This document shows positions 45,171-53,220 of a DNA stretch of 64,000 nucleotides, piece by piece. Origin of the DNA: Bosea beijingensis (lineage in GTDB: Bacteria > Pseudomonadota > Alphaproteobacteria > Rhizobiales > Beijerinckiaceae); assembly GCF_030758975.1 (NCBI RefSeq), contig NZ_CP132359.1:4192307-4256306 (forward strand), in the 5' to 3' direction. The translations under genes and the position numbers were made by a program. Within the stretch, counting starts at the first letter, position 1. Each line of letters opens with the position of its first letter. The notes beneath the pieces are model-generated. The model worked only from the letters and a program-made list of their open reading frames with translations. It was not told where the DNA came from and did not search any database.

Positions 45171-46430
45171 ATGACCAGCCCCAGCGAACGCCTTTCCCTT
45201 CCGAAGGACCGGATCAAGGTCCTGCTGCTGGAAGGTATCAACGATTCCGCCGTCGAACTGCTGGAGCAGGCCGGCTACAGCAATCTCGAAAGGCTGCCGA
45301 AGGCGCTCGACCGCGAGGCGCTGCTCAAGGCGATCCAGGGCGTGCATGTGCTCGGCATCCGCTCGCGCACGCAATTGACGCCGGAGATCTTCGCCGGGGC
45401 CGACCGACTCTTCGCCGTCGGCTGCTTCTCGGTCGGTACGAACCAGGTCGATCTCGAGGCTGCGCGCCTGCGCGGCGTGCCGGTGTTCAACGCGCCGTTC
45501 TCGAACACGCGCAGCGTCGCCGAGCTCACCATCGGCGAGATCGTCATGCTGCTCCGGCGCATTCCCGACCGCTCCCGCTCCGCCCATGACGGCGGCTGGG
45601 ACAAGTCGGCCAACGGCTCCTTCGAGGTGCGCGGCAAAACGCTCGGCATCGTCGGCTACGGCAATATCGGCAGCCAGCTTTCGACACTGGCCGAGGCGAT
45701 GGGCATGCGTGTGATCTATTACGATCACACCGACCGGCTGCGCCACGGCAATACCGAGCCGACGATCAGCCTCAACGCTTTGCTCGGCACGGCCGATATC
45801 GTCTCGCTGCATGTGCCGGAGACGGCGCAGACCGCGGGCATGATCGGGGCCGCCCAGATCGCGGCGATGAAGAAGGGCGCTTATCTCATCAACAATTCGC
45901 GCGGCACTGTCGTCGATCTCGACGCGGTCGCGGCGGCGCTGAAGAGTGGCCACCTCGCCGGCGCCGCGGTCGATGTCTTCCCGATCGAACCCGCCTCCAA
46001 TTCCGACCGCTTCGTCTCGCCGCTCCAGGGCTGCGGCAATGTCATCCTCACCCCGCATATCGGTGGCTCGACCGAGGAGGCGCAGGAGCGCATCGGCGCT
46101 GAAGTCGCGCGCAAGCTCGTCGATTATTCCGATGTCGGCTCGACGGTCGGCGCGGTCAATTTCCCGCAGGTCCAGTTGCCGGCGCGGGCCATCGGCACAC
46201 GCTTCATCCATGTCCAGCGCAACGTACCGGGCATGCTGCGGCGGCTCAACGACGTCTTCGCCAGCCGGCAGGTCAATATCGCCGCCCAGAACTACCAGAC
46301 CGACGGCGAGGTCGGCTATGTCGTGATGGAGGCGGATGGCGTCTCAAGCGCCGAGGCGCGCGATATCCTCAAGGATATCCGCGGGCTCGACGGCACGATC
46401 CGCGCCCGGCTGCTTCACCAGCGCGACTGA
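45171..46430 (+). CDS. serA: Phosphoglycerate dehydrogenase with ACT domain
   Basis: SerA (419 aa) oxidises 3-phosphoglycerate in the first step of serine synthesis. It is the E. coli-like short type: substrate domain, NAD-binding core with GYGNIGS at 162-168, INNSRGTVVDL (substrate Arg), TPHIGGSTEEAQ (catalytic His) and a C-terminal ACT domain (about 345-419, NVPGMLRRLNDVFASRQVNIAAQ in part) for serine feedback. The gene is single; serC is not next to it, unlike many alphaproteobacteria. Confidence 0.95.
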   Translation: MTSPSERLSLPKDRIKVLLLEGINDSAVELLEQAGYSNLERLPKALDREALLKAIQGVHVLGIRSRTQLTPEIFAGADRLFAVGCFSVGTNQVDLEAARLRGVPVFNAPFSNTRSVAELTIGEIVMLLRRIPDRSRSAHDGGWDKSANGSFEVRGKTLGIVGYGNIGSQLSTLAEAMGMRVIYYDHTDRLRHGNTEPTISLNALLGTADIVSLHVPETAQTAGMIGAAQIAAMKKGAYLINNSRGTVVDLDAVAAALKSGHLAGAAVDVFPIEPASNSDRFVSPLQGCGNVILTPHIGGSTEEAQERIGAEVARKLVDYSDVGSTVGAVNFPQVQLPARAIGTRFIHVQRNVPGMLRRLNDVFASRQVNIAAQNYQTDGEVGYVVMEADGVSSAEARDILKDIRGLDGTIRARLLHQRD

Positions 46431-46433
46431 GCC

Positions 46434-46622
46434 TCATGCCGGCTTCTTGGTCTTGGCGCCGGGCTTGATCGGCGTCTGGGCCGCGACCGGGTCACTGGCG
46501 GGGAAGGTGCCCTTCAAGGCCCGGTTGAGCTCGGCATCCTTGCCGTGCTCGCGCGCGGCCTGGCGCTGCTCCTTCTGCTCCTTGCGCAGGCTTTCCTTGG
46601 CGGGGTTGGCGGTGGCGGTCAT
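46434..46622 (-). CDS. Small basic protein with GTFPASDPV motif
   Basis: A 62-aa hydrophilic protein beginning MTATANPAKE. It is Lys/Glu/Ala-rich and probably helical up to about 40, then shows RALKGTFPASDPVA. Short proteins ending with an FPASDP motif are common in alphaproteobacteria; their role is unknown. AAGGGAG is placed well before the start at 46622. It is convergent with serA, three bases from its stop. Confidence 0.65.
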   Translation of the reverse strand: MTATANPAKESLRKEQKEQRQAAREHGKDAELNRALKGTFPASDPVAAQTPIKPGAKTKKPA

Positions 46623-46812
46623 GGGATGCTCCCTTCGGCGTGGCGGTTCCTGCGAGCAACGCGGCAGCGCCATCGCCGTTCCGCCAGAACGCCAGCGCAG
46701 GCGCGCCATGACGAAGCTCGTCACCCTCTGGACCGGGGCGCCCAGCCTTCCCATCTGGTGAAGCCTAGCCTTCCCGCCGGCCCGTTGCCGGCGCCAGCCA
46801 GCAGGGGCCGTC

Positions 46813-47805
46813 ATGGTCGCGATCTCCGTCCTCGATCTCGTTCCCGTCGTCGAAGGGGAGGGGCCGCGCGACGCATTGCTGAAATCCACCGACCTGATCC
46901 GCCATGCCGAGCGGCTCGGCTACACCCGCTATTGGGTGGCCGAGCATCACAACATGGTCGGCATCGCCAGCGCTGCGACCTCGGTGGTGATAGGCCAGCT
47001 CGCGGCCGCGACCAGCACGATCCGGGTCGGAGCCGGCGGCATCATGCTGCCGAACCATTCGCCGCTCGTCATTGCCGAGCAGTTCGGGACGCTGGAGGCG
47101 CTCTTCCCGGGGCGCATCGACCTCGGCCTCGGCCGGGCGCCCGGCACCGACCAGCTCACGCTCCGGGCGCTGCGTCGCAGCCCGATGTCGTCGGACAGTT
47201 TTCCTCAGGACGTGCTGGAACTGCAGGCGCTGTTCGCGCCGGCAGGCCCGAACCAGGCGATCCGCGCCGTGCCGGGCGAGGGGCTCGAGGTCCCGCTCTG
47301 GATTCTCGGGTCGAGCCTGTTCGGTGCGCAGCTCGCCGCCGAGCTCGGCCTGCCCTACAGCTTCGCCTCGCATTTCGCGCCGGATGCGCTGATGCAGGCG
47401 CTCGCCGTCTATCGCGAGCGCTTCAAGCCGTCCGAGCAGCTCGCGACGCCGCATGCGATGCCGGGCATCAATGTCGTGGCGGCGGATACGGACGAGGAGG
47501 CGCGCCATCTCGCGACCTCGCTGCAGCAACGTTTCGTCGGCATGGTCCGCGGCGCACGGGGCAAGCTGCAGCCACCGATCGACGATATCGAGCAATACTG
47601 GTCGCCGGCCGAGAAGGCGCATGTCTCGGGGATGCTGCGCTATGCCTTCATCGGCTCGCCGGAGACGCTGAAGCGCAATCTCGGCGCCTTCGTCAGAGAG
47701 ACGCAGGCCGACGAGATCATGATCACCGCGCCGATCTTCGATCACGAAAAGCGCAAGCGCTCCTATGAGCTCGCCGCGGAGGTTGCAGCCGACCTGAAGA
47801 GGTAG
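46813..47805 (+). CDS. LLM class flavin-dependent oxidoreductase
   Basis: A 330-aa luciferase-like monooxygenase of the MsnO8/YhbW group. Landmarks: [43 protein letters not shown] in parts, and [17 protein letters not shown]. It probably uses reduced flavin to oxidise an unknown substrate. The gene stands alone, with no flavin reductase beside it. Confidence 0.9.
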   Translation: MVAISVLDLVPVVEGEGPRDALLKSTDLIRHAERLGYTRYWVAEHHNMVGIASAATSVVIGQLAAATSTIRVGAGGIMLPNHSPLVIAEQFGTLEALFPGRIDLGLGRAPGTDQLTLRALRRSPMSSDSFPQDVLELQALFAPAGPNQAIRAVPGEGLEVPLWILGSSLFGAQLAAELGLPYSFASHFAPDALMQALAVYRERFKPSEQLATPHAMPGINVVAADTDEEARHLATSLQQRFVGMVRGARGKLQPPIDDIEQYWSPAEKAHVSGMLRYAFIGSPETLKRNLGAFVRETQADEIMITAPIFDHEKRKRSYELAAEVAADLKR

Positions 47806-47878
47806 CGGGGCCGCTGCCCACCGGCTGCATCAGGAAAGGTGGAGCGGTCGGCGGCAAACAGTATTATCGCTATTGAAA

Positions 47879-47905
47879 CTCATTTGCATAATTAATGCAA
47901 ATGAG
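47879..47905. promoter_or_regulatory. Perfect dyad CTCATTTGCAT-AATTA-ATGCAAATGAG
   Basis: Eleven-base perfect arms (47879-47889 and 47895-47905) in an AT-rich island 57 bases before the fur-family start. TGCAAAT-type palindromes are known binding sites of the manganese regulator Mur in rhizobia, so this is a candidate metal-responsive operator. Confidence 0.6.
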
Positions 47906-47916
47906 AATGATTTTCA
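47902..47916. promoter_or_regulatory. Fur-box-like 7-1-7 repeat TGAGAAT-G-ATTTTCA
   Basis: One mismatch from symmetry and close to the Fur consensus TGATAAT-N-ATTATCA. It overlaps the right end of the dyad at 47879-47905 by four bases, so two sites share this promoter. Confidence 0.5.
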
Positions 47917-47961
47917 TGTAATCGCTTTTGCAATTAGCTGGCGGCGTTGCTATGGCAAGGC

Positions 47962-48417
47962 ATGACCGAAACCGACCGGCGCATTGCCGTTTTCGAGAGC
48001 CAGTTGAAGAACGCCGGGCTGCGGATGACGCAGCAGCGGCGCCTGATCTTGCGCGTATTGGCGGAAGCCGACGACCATCCCGACGCGAAGGGCATCTTCA
48101 CCCGCGCCTTCGCGCATGATCCGACGCTGTCGCTTTCGACGGTCTACCGGACGATGAAGGTGCTGGAATCGCAGGGCGCAATCGAGCGGCACGCCTTCGA
48201 GGACGGCATCTCGCGCTACGAGCATGCTGACCAGGAGCATCACGACCACCTGATCGACGTCGATTCGGGCGAGGTGATCGAGTTCTCCTCGGATGCGATC
48301 GAGGAATTGCAACGGCGGATCGCGGCGGAGCTCGGCTATGAACTCGTGCGCCACCGCCTGGAGCTCTACGGCCGCAAGAAGCAGCCGGCGCGCCGGAGTG
48401 GCCGCAAGACGTCCTGA
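47962..48417 (+). CDS. Fur/Mur family metal-responsive regulator
   Basis: A 151-aa Fur-family protein. The winged helix is at about 10-85 (LRMTQQRRLILRVLAE, LSLSTVYRTMKVLESQGAI). The dimer and metal domain has HADQEHHDHLIDVDSGEVIEF and YELVRHRLELYG, which matches the Fur/Mur branch of alphaproteobacteria rather than Irr or Zur. No CxxC structural zinc site is seen, as in Mur proteins. The ATG at 47962 is used; an upstream TTG would add five codons. Its promoter carries two dyads, suggesting autoregulation. Confidence 0.88.
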   Translation: MTETDRRIAVFESQLKNAGLRMTQQRRLILRVLAEADDHPDAKGIFTRAFAHDPTLSLSTVYRTMKVLESQGAIERHAFEDGISRYEHADQEHHDHLIDVDSGEVIEFSSDAIEELQRRIAAELGYELVRHRLELYGRKKQPARRSGRKTS

Positions 48418-48426
48418 CCGGCCCGA

Positions 48427-48699
48427 TTAGCCGTCGACGACGTCGTTATAGTCCGGGTGCTTCGCGATCCAGCCCTTGAGGAATTCGCAGCGGATCACCG
48501 CCTTGCGCCCGCTCGCCCTGAGCAATTCGAAGACACCCTTCGCCAGCTTTGATCCGATGCCCTGTCCCGCGAACTGGGAGGGCACTTCGGTATGGACCAG
48601 CACCAGACGCTCGCCGTCGCGGCGATAGGCAACGAGCGCGGTGCCGCCGTCGAGCACCAGTTCGAAACGGTTCTCTGCGGCGTTCTCGACGACGTCCAT
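48427..48699 (-). CDS. Small GNAT family acetyltransferase (YjdJ type)
   Basis: A 90-aa minimal GNAT protein. It has the fold's core only: ALVAYRRDGERLVLVHTEVP, then FAGQGIGSKLAKGVFE (acetyl-CoA loop QGIGSKL at about 46-52), and RCEFLKGWIAKHPDY at the end. Relatives such as YjdJ and human GTLF are of uncertain function. It lies 18 bases downstream of the opgG gene on the same strand. An ORF in another frame overlaps but lacks these motifs. Confidence 0.85.
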   Translation of the reverse strand: MDVVENAAENRFELVLDGGTALVAYRRDGERLVLVHTEVPSQFAGQGIGSKLAKGVFELLRASGRKAVIRCEFLKGWIAKHPDYNDVVDG

Positions 48700-48717
48700 T
48701 GCGGGCTCCTTTCGGGC

Positions 48718-50331
48718 TCACCCCTGCGCTTCGGCACGCCAGGGATAGCTCCAGGTTTCGGTGAGCGTCTTGCCGCCGGCACGCAGGAAGGCGCGCATCT
48801 CGGCTAACTGACCGGGCTCGACCACGACGTCGATGAAGGCGCGAAAACCCTCGGTCTTGCGGTTCGGCACGATGAAGGCGCGGTCAATCCGGCCATAGGC
48901 GATCGACGGCACGATCTCGACCTTCTCGGGCTGCTTCAGTTGGTAGTCGAGATCGCCGCCGGCGAAATCGATGATGAAGCGGCGGGAGCCCTCGGTGACG
49001 GGCTCGCCCGAGCCCAGTGCCTTGGGCTTGGCCTGGTAGGTATTGACCACGCGGCCGCCCGGATGAAGGTCGCCGGAATCGAGCATCGAGATCAGCTTGT
49101 AGCCGAAGGAGAATTCCTTGCCCGGCTCCAGCGGCGTCTTCGGCGCCCAGAGCGCGACGATATTGTCGTTGGTCTCGTCGGTCGTCGGCATCTCGATCAG
49201 TTCGACGACACCCTCGCCCCAGTCGCCCTGCGGCTCGACCCAATATGAGGGGCGCAGTTCGTAGTTGAGATCGAGATCCTGGTAGTGCTCGAAGGTCCGG
49301 TCCCGCTGCATCAGGCCGAAGCCGCGGATGCCGCGCTCGACGAAGGAGGAGACCGCCTGTTGCTTCGGATTGCGCAGCGGACGCCAGATCCATTCGCCAC
49401 TGCCGGAATGGATCATCAGACCGTCGGAATCGTGCAGCTCGCTGCGGAAATCGTCGAAGAAGCGGCGGTCGTTCTCGCCGGTGAAGAACATCGAGGTCAG
49501 TGGTGCGAGGCCGAGCTTCTCGATCGGCGCGCGTGGATAGAGCGTCGCCGCGACCTCCATGACGGTGTCGAGATCGGGATAGATGGTGAAGCGATAGGCG
49601 CCGGTCACCGCCGGCGAATCGAGCAGGGTGTGGATGACGATGCGCTCGGCGCCGGCAGCGGGTGCCTCGACCCAGAATTCGCGGAAGACCGGGAATTCCT
49701 CGGCGGCCGTGCCGGCGCCGATGGACAGGCCGCGCGCCGAAAGGCCGTAGCGCTGGCCGCGGCCGAGCACGCGGAAATAGCTCGCGCCGATGAAGGAGAT
49801 CAGCTCGTCGAAGACGCGGGGGTCGTTGAGCGGGTAATGCAGGCGGAAGCCGGCGAAGCCGAGATTGACGGGCAGCGGCTTTTCGAACTTGACCTTGCCG
49901 TAGTCGAAGAGGTTCGCGGCATAGGGCACCGGCATGGGCACGCCGTCGCGCACCACGTTCACCGTGACCGGGCGGGTGAAGAGGAAGCCCGGGTGGAACA
50001 TCTGCATGCGGAAGGGCGAGCCGTTCTGCTGCAGCAGGGCCCGGTCGGGGCGGAAGCGGATGTCGCGCCAGGAATCGTAGTCGAGCTTGGCCAGCGCCTC
50101 CGGCAGCGGCGCGATCGGCTCATAGGGAACGGCGGCGATCTCACGGGCGCGGCGCTGCACGTCCTCGAAGCCGAAGCGCGGCTGCGGCGCCGCGTTCTGC
50201 GGGGCCGGCGGCGGTTGCGGGCCTTGCTGCTGCGGCTGGGGCTGCTGAGCCAGGAGGACGGAGGGCGCCGCCGAGAGGCAAAGCGCGGCTGAAAGTCCGC
50301 CCAGGACGCGGCGGCGGTCTGTCGTGGTCAT
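48718..50331 (-). CDS. opgG: Glucan biosynthesis protein OpgG/OpgD (MdoG)
   Basis: A 537-aa periplasmic protein for osmoregulated periplasmic glucans. MTTTDRRRVLGGLSAALCL looks like a twin-arginine signal, which is typical of OpgD rather than OpgG. The MdoG domain (about 45-530) has GFEDVQRRAREIA, YDSWRDIRFRPDRALL, FPVFREFWVE, ENDRRFFDDFRSELHDSDGL and RGFGLMQRDRTFEHYQDL. No opgH glucosyltransferase gene is in the window. The start at 50331 was chosen for the Tat signal. Symbol could equally be opgD. Confidence 0.9.
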   Translation of the reverse strand: MTTTDRRRVLGGLSAALCLSAAPSVLLAQQPQPQQQGPQPPPAPQNAAPQPRFGFEDVQRRAREIAAVPYEPIAPLPEALAKLDYDSWRDIRFRPDRALLQQNGSPFRMQMFHPGFLFTRPVTVNVVRDGVPMPVPYAANLFDYGKVKFEKPLPVNLGFAGFRLHYPLNDPRVFDELISFIGASYFRVLGRGQRYGLSARGLSIGAGTAAEEFPVFREFWVEAPAAGAERIVIHTLLDSPAVTGAYRFTIYPDLDTVMEVAATLYPRAPIEKLGLAPLTSMFFTGENDRRFFDDFRSELHDSDGLMIHSGSGEWIWRPLRNPKQQAVSSFVERGIRGFGLMQRDRTFEHYQDLDLNYELRPSYWVEPQGDWGEGVVELIEMPTTDETNDNIVALWAPKTPLEPGKEFSFGYKLISMLDSGDLHPGGRVVNTYQAKPKALGSGEPVTEGSRRFIIDFAGGDLDYQLKQPEKVEIVPSIAYGRIDRAFIVPNRKTEGFRAFIDVVVEPGQLAEMRAFLRAGGKTLTETWSYPWRAEAQG

Positions 50332-50381
50332 GCGTGGTCCGTCTTCCCCGTTTTCCGGGCTTTTCAAGATAGGCGGCTATA

Positions 50382-50427
50382 GCATCGGACCGAAAAGTGG
50401 GATCCACTTTTCGGATCAATCCGATGC
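50382..50427. repeat. Dispersed palindromic repeat with GCATCGGA ends
   Basis: A nested perfect palindrome. Outer arms GCATCGGA / TCCGATGC are at 50382-50389 and 50420-50427; inner 11-bp arms CCGAAAAGTGG / CCACTTTTCGG are at 50390-50400 and 50404-50414. GCATCGGACCGAAAAGTGG is a repeat unit I recall as very common in Hyphomicrobiales genomes. It lies upstream of opgG. Confidence 0.75.
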
Positions 50428-50799
50428 GATAACAATTCCACAGATCATCGTTACCGCGTCCTGTTGGACGCGCGATGATCGAGCGAGAGTTAAGGCCATT
50501 GAATGGGGCCGGTCTAGGGCATCCGGCATTGACGGCAGATGAACATCCCGCAAGGTTCCGTGACGTCTGCGCGGGCCATGGCTAAGCCATAGCCGGCAAA
50601 GCGCTTTCCGCCGTTAACCCGCTCCCGACCGAACGCGGATCGGCTCTGCAAAAAAATGCGGCTCCGGGTGCATAAAACACTTGTGGTCGGGGGCGAGCGT
50701 CCGTATATCGCGTTCACCCAATTCGCACGTGCCTGTGGCCGCGTGCTGGTCGGTGGGCATCCGGACAAGAGGCCGGACAGCCGCCAGGGGTTGGAGGAC

Positions 50800-51157
50800 G
50801 GATGGAGGGGATGGACATCCCTCAAATCACGCCTCCCAGTCTCCGCAAGGAGATTGTTCCCCGACACAGACCGGCAGCCGGAGGCAAAACCGGCGAACCC
50901 CGAATCTCCACGGGGGACGCAGCTTAAAGCAACGACGGAGCGGGCTTTTTTGGTCTCGCCGGCTTTCCACAGGCCGGCACCGAAGAGGCTTGTCCTTCAT
51001 TGCCGGCCGTGCGGGGTCTTCCCCAATCGAACGGTGTTTCGGGTCCGGACGACTCGTCCGTTGTAGCAGGCGTCTCCACAGCGCCGCGCGACAGCGACGA
51101 TTCATTCTGGCGATACATCGCATCGACGCCGCTTGCGTCGCAGGGGAGTCGCGTCTC
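50800..51157 (+). ncRNA. Structured 5' leader of ornithine decarboxylase (speF motif candidate)
   Basis: A long leader before the decarboxylase start at 51158. At least five hairpins are visible: 50808-50821 (GGGATG-GA-CATCCC), 50958-50978 (GCCGGC arms), 51013-51024 (GGGG-TCTT-CCCC), 51046-51060 (CGGACG-ACT-CGTCCG) and 51124-51140 (CGACGC-CGCTT-GCGTCG), the last directly before the AGGGGAG ribosome-binding site. A run of six T is at 50946-50951. An RNA motif called speF is known upstream of this gene in alphaproteobacteria; position and size fit. The 5' end is a guess. The rest of the gene-free stretch (50428-50799) shows nothing I can name. Confidence 0.55.
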
Positions 51158-52303
51158 ATGACCGACCGCATCCGTGAGTTTCTTCGTACCCGCCGCGAGG
51201 ACGGGCCCTGCGTCGTCATCGACACCGATGTCGTGCGCGAGAACTATCATGCCTTCGCCCGTGCGCTGCCCGACACCCGCGTCTTCTACGCGGTGAAGGC
51301 CAACCCGGCGGCGGAGGTGCTCGCCCTGCTCGCCAAGCTCGGCTCCTGCTTCGATTGCGCCTCGGTCGTCGAGATCGAGCTCGCGCTCGCGGCTGGCGCC
51401 ACGGCCGATCGCATCTCCTTCGGCAACACCATCAAGAAGGAGCGCGACGTCGTCCGCGCCATGGAGCTTGGCGTGCGCCTGTTCGCCGTCGACTGCACGG
51501 CCGAGGTCGAGAAGGTCGCCCGTTCCGCCGAGAGGACCGGCACGAAGGACGCACGCATCTTCTGCCGCATCCTCTGCGACGGAGCCGGCGCCGACTGGCC
51601 GCTCTCGCGCAAGTTCGGCTGCGTGCCCGAAATGGCCGCGGACGTGCTCGAGCACGGCCACCGCATGGGCCTGCTGGCCTATGGCATCTCGTTCCATGTC
51701 GGCTCGCAGCAGGCGAACGTGAACGCTTGGGATTCGGCCCTGGCCTCGGCCTCGGCGATCTTCAAGGAATGCGCCACCCGCGGCATCTCGCTGTCGATGG
51801 TCAACCTCGGCGGCGGTTTCCCGGCGCGCTACCTGAAGCCGATTCCGGGCGTGCCGTCCTATGGCGACGCGATCTTCCGGGCGCTGTCGAAGCATTTCGG
51901 CAACCAGCTGCCCGAGACGATCATCGAGCCGGGCCGCGGCATGGTCGGCGAGGCCGGCCTGATCGAGGCCGAGGTCGTGCTGATCTCGAAGAAGGCCGAA
52001 ACAGACGAGGTCCGCTGGGTCTATCTCGACATCGGCAAGTTCAACGGTCTCGCCGAGACCATGGACGAGGCGATCCGCTACCCGATCCGCACCGCCCATG
52101 ACGGCGATGCGACGGTTCCCTGCGTGCTCGCCGGCCCGACCTGCGATTCGGTCGACGTCATGTACGAGAAGACCCCGTACATGCTGCCCTTCTCGCTGGA
52201 GATCGGCGACAAGGTGCTGATCGAGGGCACGGGCGCCTATACGACGACCTATTCGGCCGTCGCCTTCAACGGCTTCCCGCCGCTGAAGCAGTACGTCATC
52301 TGA
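51158..52303 (+). CDS. speF: Ornithine/lysine decarboxylase, PLP fold type III
   Basis: A 381-aa decarboxylase of the eukaryote-like alanine-racemase-fold group, making putrescine from ornithine (some also act on lysine). The PLP lysine is Lys47 in FYAVKANP. HVGSQQ, NLGGGFPARY, EPGRGMVGEAG and the catalytic-Cys motif GPTCDSVDVM (near 328) are all present. The ATG at 51158 follows AGGGGAG; longer in-frame upstream reading is part of the leader. Homospermidine synthase lies downstream, so its putrescine probably feeds homospermidine. Confidence 0.93.
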   Translation: MTDRIREFLRTRREDGPCVVIDTDVVRENYHAFARALPDTRVFYAVKANPAAEVLALLAKLGSCFDCASVVEIELALAAGATADRISFGNTIKKERDVVRAMELGVRLFAVDCTAEVEKVARSAERTGTKDARIFCRILCDGAGADWPLSRKFGCVPEMAADVLEHGHRMGLLAYGISFHVGSQQANVNAWDSALASASAIFKECATRGISLSMVNLGGGFPARYLKPIPGVPSYGDAIFRALSKHFGNQLPETIIEPGRGMVGEAGLIEAEVVLISKKAETDEVRWVYLDIGKFNGLAETMDEAIRYPIRTAHDGDATVPCVLAGPTCDSVDVMYEKTPYMLPFSLEIGDKVLIEGTGAYTTTYSAVAFNGFPPLKQYVI

Positions 52304-52313
52304 CGGAAAGTAC

Positions 52314-52333
52314 GGGGCGGCTTCCGCCGCCCC
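52314..52333 (+). terminator. Hairpin after the decarboxylase gene
   Basis: GGGGCGGC (52314-52321) pairs with GCCGCCCC (52326-52333) around TTCC, ten bases past the stop. Only TATG follows, so termination strength is uncertain. Confidence 0.55.
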
Positions 52334-52535
52334 TATGCCAATCGGGTCCGGCGAAGCGCCCTGTCTGAGACGGCAGGCTGCCCGGTCAAACGGGCGGAGC
52401 GTTCGTATCTCCAGAACGGAGGTATGCGCGTGGCTCCCGCCGGACCCCTCTTCCCCACATCGTTTCATTGTGGCCGCGCGTGAGCGTGGCGCCGGGTAGG
52501 TCCATGAGGATGGGCGCTCCGGCCGGAGGTGCGTC

Positions 52536-53072
52536 ATGATCACGATCCGCGACGAGATCGCCAACGACATTCCCGCCCGCGAGGCGCTGCTCGACCGTTG
52601 CCTGGGCGAGCGCCGCACCGCCAAGTCGAGCGAGCGCCTGCGCGAAGGCCGGCTGCCGGCCGAAGGTCTGGCGCTCACTGCCGAGCGCGACGGCGAAGTG
52701 CTCGCGACCGTCCGCCTCTGGCATGTGGAAGCCAATGGCGTGCCGGCGCTGCTGCTCGGCCCGCTTGCGGTGAAGCCCGAATTGCAGGGCGAGGGGCTCG
52801 GCAAGGCGATGATGCGCGAGGCGCTCTGGCGTGCGGCCTGCCGCGGGCATGGCGCCGTCATCCTCGTCGGCGACGCGCCCTACTACGCCCGCTTCGGCTT
52901 CGATCCGGCGCTGACCCGCGAGCTCGCCATGCCCGGCCCGGTCGAGCGCGAGCGCTTCCTCGCGATCGAATTGCGCGAGGGCGCGCTCGATGGCGCCAGC
53001 GGCGTGCTTGTCGCGAGCGGTACCATGACCCTTGAGACCTTCGAGGCGGATCAGGTGGCGCAGGCCGCCTGA
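52536..53072 (+). CDS. GNAT family N-acetyltransferase
   Basis: A 178-aa acetyltransferase with LLGPLAVKPELQGEGLGKAMMREAL in adjacent parts (acetyl-CoA loop QGEGLGKAM at about 86-94) and APYYARFGFDPALTRELAMPGPVERERFL, the pattern of the YhbS-like group. It is placed between the ornithine decarboxylase and homospermidine synthase genes, so a polyamine substrate is possible but unproven. Start at 52536 is preceded by GGAGGTG. Confidence 0.88.
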   Translation: MITIRDEIANDIPAREALLDRCLGERRTAKSSERLREGRLPAEGLALTAERDGEVLATVRLWHVEANGVPALLLGPLAVKPELQGEGLGKAMMREALWRAACRGHGAVILVGDAPYYARFGFDPALTRELAMPGPVERERFLAIELREGALDGASGVLVASGTMTLETFEADQVAQAA

Positions 53073-53150
53073 CCCTTCCCATCCATCGTCATCGCGCCGT
53101 CATCGCCCGGCGCTTTCCATGCGCTCACCCGCGTGGAAGGCGCCTCGCGA

Positions 53151-53179
53151 TTGACGGCGCGATTTTGCGCTCATACGAC
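53151..53179 (+). promoter_or_regulatory. Possible promoter of homospermidine synthase
   Basis: TTGACG (53151-53156), 17 bases, then TACGAC (53174-53179). The -10 is poor. It lies 42 bases before the start of the downstream gene. Confidence 0.35.
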
Positions 53180-53220
53180 CCTTTCGACCTTTTTCCCCAA
53201 GAACCCAGGAGTTACAGAGA

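Noticed and set aside
50656..51066. 136-codon frame inside the decarboxylase leader
   Set aside because: No ribosome-binding site, basic composition without motifs, and the stretch is better explained by RNA structure.
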